From Oidiodendron maius Zn (taxonomy: Eukaryota > Ascomycota > Leotiomycetes > Myxotrichaceae): 64,000 nt of DNA. Below, piece by piece: positions 22,140-33,215 of the stretch. The DNA is taken from positions 930,001 through 994,000 of the forward strand of contig KN832879.1 in assembly GCA_000827325.1 (NCBI GenBank). Reading direction: 5' to 3'. Each line of letters begins with the position of its first letter. Position 1 is the stretch's first letter. A program made the translations under genes and the position numbers. The notes under the pieces were generated by a model, which was not told where the DNA came from, searched no databases, and worked only from the letters and a program-made list of their open reading frames with translations.

Positions 22140-22630
22140 AACCCACCAGTGCCAAACCCAAAAAGCATCCCCTTCATATGGAGGTATGAGGATATACGGC
22201 CTTACTTGATCCGAGCGAGGAAACTTGGTTACAGAAAAACAGGCAGAACGCAGAGTTTTGATGCTTGTGAACCCAGCTATGGGTAAGAGGAAAGCCTGAT
22301 ATCATATTAATACCGCATATCTCTGACCATGCTACAGATGCCCCATTCACAATCGACACTCTGTATGCGGGTCTGCAACTTGTCATGCCAAATGAGACGG
22401 CATCCGCACATCAACATATAACTTTTGCAATACGTTTCATTATCGAAGGCCAGAATGGTTTCACTGCTGTGCATGGTAAGCGCATCGAGATGACAAGGGG
22501 GGACCTCATTCTCACTCCGACATGGAATTGGCATGATCATGGCAACGATCATACAGGGCCGATGATATGGCTTGATGGACTGGATCTTCATTTGTGGTGG
22601 CGGCAAGTGCCGCTTCAAGCTTGCGTATAG
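22140..22630 (+). pseudogene. Gentisate 1,2-dioxygenase (cupin) fragment
   Basis: Gentisate dioxygenases open the ring of 2,5-dihydroxybenzoate. Recognisable pieces: NPKSIPFIWRYEDIRPYLI (from 22153), then after a one-base shift near 22213-22219 [20 protein letters not shown], a 55-nt intron (22283-22337), then the cup barrel with [38 protein letters not shown] and [11 protein letters not shown]. Both cupin histidine clusters are present. The N-terminal third and everything after GLDLHL are missing and the frame is shifted, so this is a broken fragment. It lies 360 bases from the dead copia element. No other aromatic-catabolism gene is nearby. Confidence 0.8.
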
Positions 22631-23130
22631 ACATTCGACCAATTGATTATTCGAAAGCGACCATTCGTGGGGTAGAATTTTGACTTGGTAGCGAACAACC
22701 TTGTGAGGGAGACGCAATGGATGGGCCAATTAGACAAAGTTATTTCTCAAGAGGATCCGGCAACGTTAATCGATTGTTAACGCCTGCTTTAAAAGATTAG
22801 ACATATGACTGTGTCATGTTGAAGACGGTGAATTATGTCGGAACGTAGCGGATTATCTGAATAGGCTGTTTTATCAGGGGCGAGGCGGCCCTAGTTTCGG
22901 CCTACTACTTAGTCGGTATGGCATACTTTCATTGGACAAAGTGGATACAAACATGACCGAGCGCTATAGGTGTGCAATTAATTATATTCAAATCATCTTC
23001 TCTCTCCTTGTCTAAAATAAATTACTGTAAATACTACAGTACAATTCTGCTATTAGATATACAGGTAATCGCACGTAGATATATCAGGCAAATACAGGGC
23101 GGGATCAACATTAATGTATTCCGATCCATC
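22631..23130. other. Intergenic region
   Basis: About 500 bases with no supported gene; the left part may be decayed continuation of the dioxygenase fragment. Confidence 0.35.
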
Positions 23131-23700
23131 CTATTTTGCTGCCCATGATTTACTATCTTCCTCGACCTGTACCCAGAGAATGATATTCCTCCCTCGATTA
23201 TCCTTACCGCGCATCCATGGGGTGAGGATTCCGTCTTGTGATACAAGATAAGGTTCTTGAGGCCGTAAGTTGGCCATCTTAGGCGCGTCGCCTTCGGACT
23301 TGCTCATTACATGCCAATCCTCTGGGTCGCCGTCACCAGAGAACAAGACATCGCGACCATCCTTATCCTTGCCGTGCGTAAAGAGGCTTAGAATACTGCC
23401 GCGACGAGAACGCGAGCGTGAGGGAGAAGACTCAGATGAATATATAGAAGGATAAGAGTCAATGTTCAGCCTCATGGATGAACGGCGGCGTTCACGATAT
23501 GCCCAGCTGTCTTTCTCGGCTGTTGTTTTGGTCCAATCCTCAGATGGGTCATCATCGAGGAAGACCTCGTTCGTGAAGTTGGGAAGTGAGAGGCGGCCTA
23601 GGTTTCCGTTAGTATGCTCACATTAGCCCATAGACAGATAGAACGCACGACCATCAGCGCCGGTAATGTTAATGCCGATAATATCTGATACTTGATCCAT
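23131..23700 (-). CDS. 172-aa protein with a three-fold GRxxxL...DW motif, unknown
   Basis: Two exons, 23700-23649 and 23597-23131, total 519 nt. The 51-nt intron has donor GTGCGT and a perfect TACTAAC branch site ten bases before its AG. The protein contains three related modules: GADGRRLSLPNF followed by DDDPSEDW; GKDKDGRDVLFSGDGDPEDW; and GKDNRGRNIILWVQVEEDSKSW. Between the first and second lies a Ser/Arg-rich linker (SESSPSRSRSRRGS). No signal peptide or membrane segment. I do not recognise the family; the repeated Gly-Arg...Asp-Trp pattern suggests small beta-structured units. The clean splice and strong internal repeat make it a real gene, although a third exon upstream cannot be excluded. 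Confidence 0.6.
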
Positions 23701-25211
23701 AGTCAAATCGTGAAGAGGTTCTTATGCAGGGTAAGTTTGAAAAGTCCTATGTCGTGAATCCTGGTGCAGGCTTGAGACTGTGGCAGTTTCAACTATGGAA
23801 TATTTCGACAGAATATTTGAACATACAATAAAGCGATATGTAGTTTTAAGACTCATCTTTTATATTCTCGCCGCCTCCACTTGGGCTACTCACCTCGTCA
23901 TTGCCAAGCCAGATGGCAAAAACCAAGCCTCACTATCTCTGCCCGTGCAAACGTCACGAGAACAATATACCAGCACGCCAATACAATGTCTCAAGCCTAG
24001 ACTTATGCAAAGTGAGTATAAATCGATGCCAAGAGTGATCTCTCATCTCTCATACGCAAGGCTGTGATCAGCCAAGAAAGCACCGGTATTCACCAGTAAA
24101 CTAAGGGGATAGAGTGTGGCTTTTCTATCGCTTAGGAATGTTCCAGGCCATTGTCGCCACCCGGAATACGCGGTCTCTCCAGGTGGGTCCACTCTAACTC
24201 TCCACTAAAGATCTTCCGCGGGATGGCTGTGCAGAATAGTTGCTAAGCGCTCGTAGATCCTTCCACACCACGAATTACTGTATATCATTCAATATGGTGA
24301 AGGGTAGCTATATGCGAAATCATCGTCATGCTCTTCAAACGCTTAGCGGGTAATTTGTAATGTGAGCGCACGGACCAGCAAATCGTTACGGATTAAATTT
24401 TATCCGCGCAGCAGCCCGTCGTCATGATTGATAACCAGAACTGGACATTCTACTTGACAACCCTCAACGGCTTGAACCACTCTCGCACTCTCATAAGCAT
24501 AATCTGATTCAGAGCATGATCAGTTGTAAATTACAGGTGATAATGATATAGCCAAAACCGCCAGATGCTCCGACCGCGCGTGCGCCATATCCGATCAAAC
24601 CTGCTTTCGACTAAAGACCCATCGAGTAGTATACGTCGACCCAAGACCATCACTCCTCGTACGTCGACTGCTTTATAGAACTAGCTTGCCGTCCCTTGTA
24701 CGTGTCTTAACGATGTGGTTACTTTTCTTCGAAAAGAGTTCGACATTGAGGGGACATGTTTTTGTCTACAGAGCCTTAACGGAACTGAAACGGTCGAAGA
24801 AAATCACACAAAATATGGCACAAGAGCGCAATATAGACCTGCGAGACAAATATTTGCATGAAGTATCTTCCCTCTGTCATGATCAGCTAGAATTTATAAA
24901 TGCAACCAAGCTAGACAGAAGCGGTGGGATGAGAATAGCCTTTTGTCTGAGATGGCAGAAATTTCGCTGCTGATTGACATCGATTGGCATCCGTAACTCC
25001 AAAGAGCTCATGTGCTGAGATTGGCAAGCGAACGATAGGTTGTCGGCTTCTCTTGTCGTTATCACATCTTGCACGACCAACTTAATTGCCAAAAGCGCAC
25101 CTTCAATCCATATCGGACAAAAGTCACGCGAAGAACAATAAGCCGAGGCTGTAGGCTGGAAGTTGATAGGATTCATTTATCAGCATTCCTTTCAGGACCA
25201 GTACCTATATA
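23701..25211. other. Gene-poor stretch
   Basis: About 1.5 kb in which I recognise nothing. Two plus-strand frames of 95 codons (23780-24067, 24686-24973) lack ATG starts or family resemblance. Confidence 0.4.
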
Positions 25212-25856
25212 TTAGGACTTCCCGGAAGGTTTCTTATCACTTGTTCCCGCTATATGCACATTTTTGGTGTCTCTCTCACAGTCACTATTGGAAAGATGTG
25301 ATACATCAGCCCCCATCATCCCTTGGTGGCTAAAAATACAGTCTCTTGGTAGGGCGTGTATGATCACCTCTCGGGCGATACCATGCCATGGTTGCTCTCG
25401 GAAACTTTCGAGCTCCCATCGCTGCAAAGGCGGACATATCCCAGAGCCGTGTTCCGCCTCTGAATATGACGGCGCCGGACCCAGCGTAGAGGAAATCGAT
25501 GATGTCTGTTTTAGATCCATCGCAGAGTCATTCAACCGAACATAGCGGCAGTTGTTTCTCTGATGCCCGATGTTCTGGTCATACTGGTAGTCGGAGGAGG
25601 CTAATGAATGTGCACTCGTTGTGGTAACAGGTGCCTTGTCAATCGCTGGTTGCTGTTGAGAATCACTGGGCTCATTGTTTTGGTCATCTCTGGTCTACTT
25701 AGTGTTAGCTGGTTCGACTTTTGTCCCTTGTTTTCGATCGTTCATATGACAAGATTTTACCGTTATAGAAGCCCCTTCGATATCTGTTCCTTCCAACACT
25801 TCATTATAATGATCCTGGATAACTTTGGCTGGGTATAACCTATTGCTTTTAGTCAT
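25212..25856 (-). CDS. Hypothetical hydrophilic protein, 192 aa
   Basis: Two exons, 25856-25761 and 25694-25212, total 579 nt in phase. The intron has donor GTAAAA, a GCTAAC branch site and a GTAG acceptor. The product is polar, rich in Ser, Gln and Asp, with no signal peptide and no membrane span. A hydrophobic stretch is readable further upstream (about 25.9-26.0 kb) in another frame, so this may be the C-terminal tail of a larger membrane protein whose 5' part is lost or which I could not splice. No family recognised. Confidence 0.35.
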
Positions 25857-26360
25857 GTCTTCAGACCTGTTCTGAGAGCACAGATGGAAAACGAAAGAGC
25901 GGCGTATAAACGAGGGCAACACTGGCGATAAAGATAGACACAGCTCCTCTGTCGCCCAAGGCCTGTGAGCAGTAGTTACAGGCTGTAGTGACTGCTGAAG
26001 CTAGTAGGCATGTCGAGAATTATTCCAAGAAGGAAAGGGGTGTGCGGAAAGAGTAAAATAAAAGGAGATTGTATGGCGCCTGTGCTTAACGTCTAATGTC
26101 ACTTCTGTTGCTGGATCATATATCGGCATACGGTAAGTTGCAAATAGACGCTAGGATACCAAAAAGAGGAACACTACTAGAGAAACGTTAACTTACTTTG
26201 GAAGCTGGTAGGTGGCTGAAAGAGCAGCAATTGTCAAATATCAGCACTAAGAACCAGATTTATCCTTGAATGGGACACTGATCTGGCACAGGAGTGCAAT
26301 ATATTCAGCGGCCTTGCTAACCGGACATCACGGGGTTTACCGAATTTCACTTTTGTTAGT
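25857..26360. other. Intergenic region with unresolved coding traces
   Basis: The minus strand reads a hydrophobic peptide (SIFIASVALVYTPLF) near 25.93 kb in a frame that does not join cleanly to the downstream gene. No supportable gene. Confidence 0.3.
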
Positions 26361-26480
26361 CATTTTTGTTGTCACTTATGTTAGTCACCTTTCTTGGTGA
26401 TTTCTTGCTCTGACTTTTGTTGGCACTTTTGTTGGCACTTTTGTTGACACTTTTGTTAGCACTTTTGTTGGTGACTTTTT
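26361..26480. repeat. 12-bp tandem repeat (ACTTTTGTTGGC)
   Basis: Five or so clean copies of a 12-base unit at about 26413-26473, with a more degenerate 12-15-base version to the left (26345-26412). The minus strand reads it as NKSA repeats, but this is most simply a promoter-proximal minisatellite 190-310 bases upstream of the Clr5-domain gene. Confidence 0.8.
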
Positions 26481-26668
26481 TTGCTTTTGTTGGAGGCGAA
26501 CACAGAATACACCAGCCCCCAATCAGCGCTACGCATTCCAGGAACAACGTTTTGCGGCTCAACAGACAGACCGCCATTTCGTCAGGCGAGTGTATATATT
26601 GCACAACTCCTGCAACAGCAGGAATGAGCATACCCTCATAACTGAAGAGAAGAGTAAGCAAGTACGAA

Positions 26669-28654
26669 ATGGCAAAGAAATCTACAACTACGAGATCAAC
26701 CCTGCCACGACGACGTTACAAGCGAGTGAGCCTTCGCGAGTGGGAAGAGCAAAAAGATCGCATACGAGAGCTTTTCATTGACCAAGGCAGAACACACGAG
26801 GACCTCGTGCGTATATTGAGAGAAGACCATAGTTTCAGTATAGGGTGAGTAGAGGAATCATCGCCAGTTAATACTATTGGACACCCGTACATAGGATTCT
26901 TTCCTGCTCTCGTTGCCTAACTGACCTTTGAGGAACATTTAGACTAAGGCAACTCAAGAGAAAGACCGAAGAGTGGGGCTTTATGAAGAATATCCCAAAT
27001 ACAGAAATGGAACTAATGGTTCGTAAAACGAGGAGAAGGAAAGAGGAGTTGGGCAAGGCAACCAAGGTCATGCGCAGGCATGGTACTGGGCAATTTCAAG
27101 AGGTCTCTCAGGAGAAGTTGGACAGATTTGAGCAAAGGTTTCGACCTAAGGCTGTTTCATCGATATCCACATCCGCTGGTTAGTACTTAAGAGTCAATGG
27201 CTTCTGCGTTACAAAAACTGATTAGGGAAGATACGCCTTCTAATATAATTTACCACACTCCATCTAACGCCGGCGGAACCTCACGATCGAACAACCGTAA
27301 CTCTTTCCAATCTACCAGCCCAGAAATAATTGAATTCAACACATCCGTGGGGCAGGTTTTCAACGATGGTGCAATCGATGGGCTAATCAATCAGGCAAAC
27401 TCTCCTTCTATATATTCCAGGAGCCCAAGCGTCACACTGCGGTGCCGAGACCCAAACAAAGTTTCACGTTCGGCGCGGAATAATATATTTGATGGGAACT
27501 ATGGGGTAGCTGGACAGAAGTACAATCTGGCAAGTCTCCTTTACGCCGACAATTTTGGCCTAAAGCACTGGCTGGTTGTAGTACATGAGTTTAACGCGGT
27601 CGTTATGAAAGACGCCGAATTTGCCGGCTGTCCTCAAAGCATTGCCGCTAGAATTGCTCAAGAATTATCTCACTTTGTGATGCGAGAGCGGCAGAAGTAC
27701 ATTCAAGATAACCCACAAATGACGGATTCTATAGAGCTGCGCAAAATACTAACTGCCTTGAAATTAACTGCTAGATGGCTTTGCAGATTGCTGATACAAC
27801 AGCGCGCTATACAAATTTGGGAGCCCGTCCTTGGGTCAGAACACCCGAAGATAGAGCGGATATACAAGAATATCGCGATTATGAGATTGCGATCACCGGT
27901 AGACTTGGATAAAGATACCTCACGGATCGAAGATGACGTTTCCGTCGAAGAAGGCCTTAATCCTGATAGATTGGCGTCGCTGCACACTATAAGTGACCTT
28001 CTACATCTCGAGGAGACGTCTCCGAATGACATGCTAGAGAAACTGCACACTCTTGAAAAATCCGATCTAGCAGGGCGTGAATTGCGAGAAGAAATAGCAT
28101 TACTACGATGCGGTAGATCTAGGGCTATGCTAGGAGGGTACTACTCCTTTCTTGGGCGGTATGGCGATGCTGAAAAGGCATTTCAAGACAGCAGTCGATA
28201 TATGAAATATGAAGTTTGCACAGAGATCAAGCTTCACCGGCTACTGTGGTATGCCGAACACAAGACTAGGACGCGAGACTGGGATAACATGAGAATGCTT
28301 CTGCGCCAAGCACACACCATCTATATGGAGAACGAAGGGTTTTCGGAATTCATCATTGCGCATTTCCCTCATCGCTTCGAACTTCTCTGCTCGGCTGCTT
28401 CTAGGCAGGTTCCAATCGACGAAGTGGTTAACGAACCTTCAAATTCCAACATATCCGGGCGTCTGCGAAGTCGAACTTCTGCTGCATCTGTTCGTCAGAA
28501 TTCTCTACAAGAGCCTTCCTTATTACCAGATCTTATGCGGCCTCCAGAGAGTCCATTCCCGCTGTCAACTGGCGAGTTTAGTTCCACAATAAGCGTTGAA
28601 TCTTGGCGTCAATTTGTCACCTTTTCTCCAACAATGGACAGCGCCCTCAGATAG
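26669..28654 (+). CDS. Clr5-domain protein, 611 aa
   Basis: Three exons: 26669-26844, 26943-27178, 27231-28654; total 1836 nt, phases agree. Residues about 21-75 form a Clr5 domain (WEEQKDRIRELFIDQGRTHED, then a junction, then LRQLKRKTEEWGFMKN), a fungal N-terminal module named after a fission-yeast silencing factor and common in expanded ascomycete families. After a basic helical segment (RKTRRRKEELGKATKVMRR) comes a Ser/Asn-rich linker, then a long mostly helical region (about 220-450) that resembles tetratricopeptide-like helical repeats, and a disordered tail. No catalytic motif. Its role, probably chromatin or regulatory, is inferred only from the domain name. The start has a basic MAKKS N-terminus and no competing upstream ATG. 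Confidence 0.88.
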
Positions 28655-29555
28655 ACAATCCCTCGTGCTCAGCAATAGCCGGGGTGATTTCATTTCTTGT
28701 CATATCATATTTGAATAGTAATTGGCATACCATCCATACTTGTGCCCTACTGTGCGATATAGCCCGTCATTTTCAGCTTTTAGTAGAGTGTAGCATGTTG
28801 CCTTTAGATGGTCCATGCACTTCAATTATTAAGTGTTTGAGAGCAGTAGACTGATTTCGCACATATCTATATCCACCTGAGATGGGTAATTTAATTCTGG
28901 TGCGAAATATTGAATAGGGCGACCCAGGTGTCCAATTCGGGCACCCAGGATTAGCTAACATCGTTTAAACATGTACCGTAAGTCTTCTGCTGATGGATTA
29001 TGCATACAAATGCGCGCTTTGGCAGGTATACCAAATACTTATATAAAGGTCTGGCAGGTAGGCTCCTAATTAAGACTGACAAGGGTTCAATGGCACACAC
29101 AGTCGCTTGCATGATCAGCCTCCCTTCAAACTTGCGATATCTGAAAAGCAATCTCTCTTCTAAGACAAGAATCTCTAGTCTCCTTTGCTACGTCAAGTGG
29201 TTCCCAGTTTCTGCCATGGAGGCCATGGCCAGAATTTGGACGGTAAGAACGTTATTAATTTTAAGGACATCAGAGACATAATCCCCTCAAAATCATTCCT
29301 CAGGACGTTCGAAATACATCGGATAACTTTAGACCCCCAGAACTCAACTCCCACAATATTTACCATTCGGCTTTGAACGATTCCGGATATATTTGACACT
29401 ATTATAAAGCGGGTTGGAAGTGAGCATGCTCGATCATAATACCTTCACAAGTCGCGTAAAGATACGAAGTTCCACATTGGGACGTGCGTATGATCAAGAT
29501 AAAAATCTTTGCGGCCCAGGACAAGAGATGAAAGACAAATAGCTAATACCCTGGG
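28655..29555. other. Gene-free stretch
   Basis: About 900 AT-rich bases downstream of the Clr5 gene with only short frames. Confidence 0.4.
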
Positions 29556-29702
29556 TTAATCGATATATGAAGAAATAATTATTTCTGCAGCTTTCTCGGC
29601 CAAGGCATACACGGGCGCCTGGGTATGAGCAGCTATAGCCACAGTGAAGACGCTTGCATCCACAATATGCAGCCCTTCGACACCTATCATCAAGATTTCT
29701 AA
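29556..29702 (-). pseudogene. C-terminal relic of a GMC oxidoreductase
   Basis: On the minus strand the bases encode GVEGLHIVDASVF, AHTQAPVYALAEKAAEII and a stop at 29556-29558. This is the C-terminal FAD-binding/catalytic end of the glucose-methanol-choline family. Nothing upstream continues the frame. It differs from the intact GMC enzyme at 34.7-36.7 kb (which reads VVDHSIAPLM), so it is the remains of a different family member rather than a recent copy. Confidence 0.7.
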
Positions 29703-30219
29703 ACGTTTCTAACCGTTTAATATACGGCAGCTACCTGTTGAGGATACGAGCATATCCGCTTATTTCTAAGAAGCTATCAGATCAGCAAATTGCAATAGAG
29801 CCAGACACTCACGATTTGCAAGACGAGCATTGCGGTAGCTCACGATTACACCGGATTTTTCGCCGCGGCAAAATCGACAAGCCCGGCGAGCACGAGTCGA
29901 ATTGGTAGATCCTGCACTATCCGTTTTACTGTAACTTGCGGCAGTTTTCGGACTTCCACCTTGAGTGCAGAAAAGTTTCCGGAGATCCCACTGCCAGAAG
30001 AGAGCTGTGATGGGAAAAGCGGAGTGCGGACGGAGATATTTCTGTGTTCCCGTTTAAGCGGACTTTTGACGACGTTGTGGGATGTTAGTGGCGACGCAAA
30101 CCGCCTTGTCATGTTAATTTGAATTGATAATTTCTAAGCATCTTGGGCATGTACCATGTTTTGGCAAGATAATATCTTCCGTGCTATAATAGGTGGCACC
30201 GTTGTCAGCGCTCTAGGGA
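29703..30219. other. Intergenic region with a possible Zn2Cys6 trace
   Basis: On the minus strand near 29.85-29.93 kb the bases read RARRACRFCRGEKSG, followed a few codons later by NARLANREC, in the style of a decayed Zn2Cys6 motif lacking several cysteines. Too little to call a gene. Confidence 0.25.
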
Positions 30220-30227
30220 TATATAAG
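30220..30227 (+). promoter_or_regulatory. TATA box candidate for the Gal80-like gene
   Basis: TATATAAG, 116 bases before the ATG at 30343, with a C/A-rich leader after it. Confidence 0.5.
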
Positions 30228-30342
30228 GGACTGTCCCTTTGATGGCGGAAGTCCCTATGTTGGCCAACAGAACAAACCCATCAGTATCTGTTCAAAGCAT
30301 CATAACAAATTCATTTCCCTATCCTACTGCTACTTAACCACT

Positions 30343-31527
30343 ATGGTTATTCGGATTGGTATGATCGGCCTTACTGCCTCAGACGATGCTTGGTCCGTCT
30401 TGGCACATGTGAAGCCTCTTCTTCAGGAGCCTCTCTCGTCCAAGTACAAAATTACTGCTCTGGTGACCACTTCTCCAGAAAGTGCAGCTGCATCAGCCAA
30501 ACGCTGGGGAGTTCCTCTTGACAAGGCTTATACCAATGTCGAGGATATTGCTAATGACATATATGTCGATCTTGTCGTTGTCAATGTCAAGCTTCCTCTG
30601 CATAGGAACTTGGCTTTGCCCGCCCTGAAGGCCGGCAAGAATGTTTTCGTCGAGTGGCCACTGGCTACCACCATGGATGAGGTGTCAGAGTTACAAGCAG
30701 CTGCAAAGGAATCAGGATCCAAAACATTCGTTGGTCTTCAAGCACGAACCGCACCATTTATTCAAAAGGTAGGAGCCAGTGTCGTAGTAATCTGCAGATA
30801 ATCATTAACAGAATGATAGGCTAAGGTGATCATTGACTCGGGCGCATTGGGCAAAATCGTCTCGAGCACTATTGTCGGTATCGATAACCTCTTGCTCTAC
30901 CTGCCTCCTAAGCACGACTATGAGCATGATAAAAGGAATCGTATGTAGTGTTAGCACTTGATACATGTGTGACGTGACTAACATATGAACTTCTTAGGCG
31001 CGAATATTTCCATGATCACTTCAGGACACATTCTTGACGCTCAAGCTTTCCTGCTTGGAGAATATCGCCATCTCAAGGCCACCACAAACTGTTTCTTCCC
31101 GCAAGTCACCACACCTCATCATACACATACCGTGAATCGCGACGCTCCAGATTCATTCATGGTCCAGGGGGTCCTCATGAGTGGAGCGACTGCCAGCCTA
31201 AGTCTCGTTTTGACCACATCGAGCAACCCTTCCGAATTTACTTGGACTATAAGTGGAGAGAAGGGTACATTAAGGATGGAGGGTCCGAATATAAACATCC
31301 AAATGGTCGGGCCAAAGCTTTCGTGGTATCATGATGGAGCATGGGAACATGTGGCATTGCGTGAGTCATTAGGATTTGGTCAAGTAGGGGATTTGTATCA
31401 AGCAATAGCCGCTGGAGATCATATCCCAGGCTCAATCGTGGATTTTGACGGCGCAGCTTTGCGTCAAAGAATGCTTGAGGCGTGCTGGAAGAGCGATGAG
31501 CAGGGTACGCAGGAGTCATATCTATAA
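30343..31527 (+). CDS. Gal80-like Gfo/Idh/MocA oxidoreductase, 358 aa
   Basis: Three exons: 30343-30768, 30820-30940, 30998-31527; total 1077 nt. The N-terminus is a Rossmann fold (IRIGMIGL, residues 3-10), with NVFVEWPLATT at about 100-110. The EWP in place of the usual EKP is characteristic of the Gal80-like subgroup, which lacks the catalytic lysine in many members. The C-terminal half is the alpha/beta sheet domain (SGHILDAQAF, then WTISGEKGTLRMEG). Most relatives bind NAD(P); yeast Gal80 uses this fold for regulation, whereas mould paralogues are mostly uncharacterised. It is convergent with the PhzF gene (77 bases between stops). Complete. Confidence 0.88.
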
Positions 31528-31604
31528 ACATGTTTTGCCGGGAAAAAAGTGATACTCTGCCTATCTCTGTCCGCTTTGAGGCGTATTTAAGTATCGCAAA
31601 GGAG

Positions 31605-32597
31605 TTAAACTTCATCTTTAACTAAGAATTTCCCTTCAGAGATTTTAACTGCCTTGCCTCGTAACTCAATGGATGTGATCTTTTTCCCATCTTCCGCAAG
31701 AATAACCTTCACACCGATATCGCTTCGACGACTCATCTCCACGCCTTGGATGATGTCATAATCATATGACCCAAGGCTCTTTGCATCAACAAGAGAGAGG
31801 TATGAGGCAAGAGCAGATGCAGCGCTCCCTGTAGCAGGGTCTTCCAACGCTCCACACAGCATGCGGCTACGGATAACGTGCGCCTTGGTCGCCTCATCCC
31901 AGACATCGCGGACGTAAAAATACGGAACAGTAAGACCCGCCCCATCCCAGCCTTCATCTAAGTAGCCTCCATTTGCAGCTGAAGTCGTTGGGATCGTTTC
32001 TCCACCCACAGCAGGGGACAGAGAATCCAATGCGGCGAGATTAGGTAGATCCACTAAGACTTGACTGACGCCCTTAACGATCGAAAATACCGGAAAATCT
32101 TTTATCTTTGAACCTCCATTCTCCGAGAATGCAGATGATAGAGATGGATGAAGTCTCAGAAGCTCGGAGAGTGGAAACCTTGCCCTATGGATGCGTACGT
32201 CATGTGGAATCTTGGCACTGACCACACCGGCAGAGGTGGCAGAAGAAAACAGCGGGATGTGTCCGGCTTTTGTGACAATCGCATCCACTGCGGCCCCTTG
32301 GTGCTCTTTCTTTGACAGACATAAGAGCCATGATGCAGCTCCAATGACTGGATGGCCCGCGAAGGGGAGCTCGCGGTCCGTCATAAAGATATCGATCGTT
32401 CGCTTAGTCGGAGAGCTAGCATTTGCGGCGTGAATGAATATTGTCTCCCAGTAATTAAACTCTCTGGCAATCTCCTGCTTTTGTCTCTGTGATATCTCGG
32501 AGGAGTCATCGGGAAGCAAGACAACCGCCAATGGATTTCCCGCGAACGGATCAGCGGTGAACACGTCCAAAGTAACAAAATCAAGATAGCGAGGCAT
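31605..32597 (-). CDS. PhzF-family isomerase/epimerase-like protein, 330 aa
   Basis: Single exon with an intact frame. It shows the two-fold PhzF layout: DVFTADPFAGNPLAVVLL at residues 11-28, the catalytic-type Glu at about 51 in NYWETIF, PFAGHPVIGAA at about 79-89, and ALEDPATGSAASALASYL in the second half. Family members are small cytosolic enzymes that catalyse proton shifts on cyclic or amino-acid-like substrates; bacterial PhzF acts in phenazine synthesis, but no phenazine genes are present here and fungal members are mostly of unknown substrate. The ATG at 32597 gives the standard MPRYLDFVTLDVF start. Confidence 0.92.
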   Translation of the reverse strand: MPRYLDFVTLDVFTADPFAGNPLAVVLLPDDSSEISQRQKQEIAREFNYWETIFIHAANASSPTKRTIDIFMTDRELPFAGHPVIGAASWLLCLSKKEHQGAAVDAIVTKAGHIPLFSSATSAGVVSAKIPHDVRIHRARFPLSELLRLHPSLSSAFSENGGSKIKDFPVFSIVKGVSQVLVDLPNLAALDSLSPAVGGETIPTTSAANGGYLDEGWDGAGLTVPYFYVRDVWDEATKAHVIRSRMLCGALEDPATGSAASALASYLSLVDAKSLGSYDYDIIQGVEMSRRSDIGVKVILAEDGKKITSIELRGKAVKISEGKFLVKDEV

Positions 32598-33215
32598 TTT
32601 CGATTATCCTAAGATACAGTTTGGACAGCGTTGTTCTTGGAGATGCGTGCGATTGCGTCTCTTTTTGATGCAAATTAACAATACAAAACCTTGATATTAC
32701 GCCCTTCGAGTCAAGCCCGACCAGCGCTTAAGCGCGGCATAGGATTCATATGCCGAACACAAGAGTTGGTCTCCGAAATGGAGATTATTGTTCACATACC
32801 TCGTATCCTTTTGTTATCGCTAGTCAGGTATGAATCCCAGATATACCAGGTCAGATATGCTCTCGCAAGACTGTGCGCACGCCGTGTCTCAAATTCGAGC
32901 ATACCTCGAGATTACCCCAAAAGCTTACCTGTGAACTGAACAAATTACTCAAGCTGGCTCTCCGCTCTGAGGCTATCAGCAATCTGGATGTGACGGAGAA
33001 AATATTATGGATATGATTAGATATTATCTGTGTGTAAAATATCATGCGTGTGGAGTAAGGGCAGGTTTCTCGAACTTTCTATAGGCAGGTGTGGCGCAGC
33101 ACGCTGGTGCCTGGGCGCTGGAGCGCTGGAGCGCTATCTCTGTCTCCTTCCACATTACCGTCGCCACGGTACGGTAAAGGACTTAAGTCATCGTTCGATT
33201 ACTGGCATACACATC
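32598..33215. other. Intergenic region
   Basis: Divergent promoters of the PhzF-like gene (left) and the GNAT gene (right). No gene seen. Confidence 0.4.

Noticed and set aside
25900-26230. Hydrophobic peptide on the minus strand upstream of the 192-aa gene
   Set aside because: Stops interrupt it and no splice join reaches the downstream frame; could not be supported as a gene or exon.
29800-29940. Possible decayed Zn2Cys6 motif on the minus strand (RARRACRFCRGEKSG)
   Set aside because: Only one C-x2-C pair survives and no Fungal_trans sequence follows; kept as a note in the intergenic entry only.
31605-32597. PhzF homologue as evidence of a phenazine pathway
   Set aside because: No other phenazine genes are present; PhzF-like proteins are widespread in fungi with other or unknown roles.
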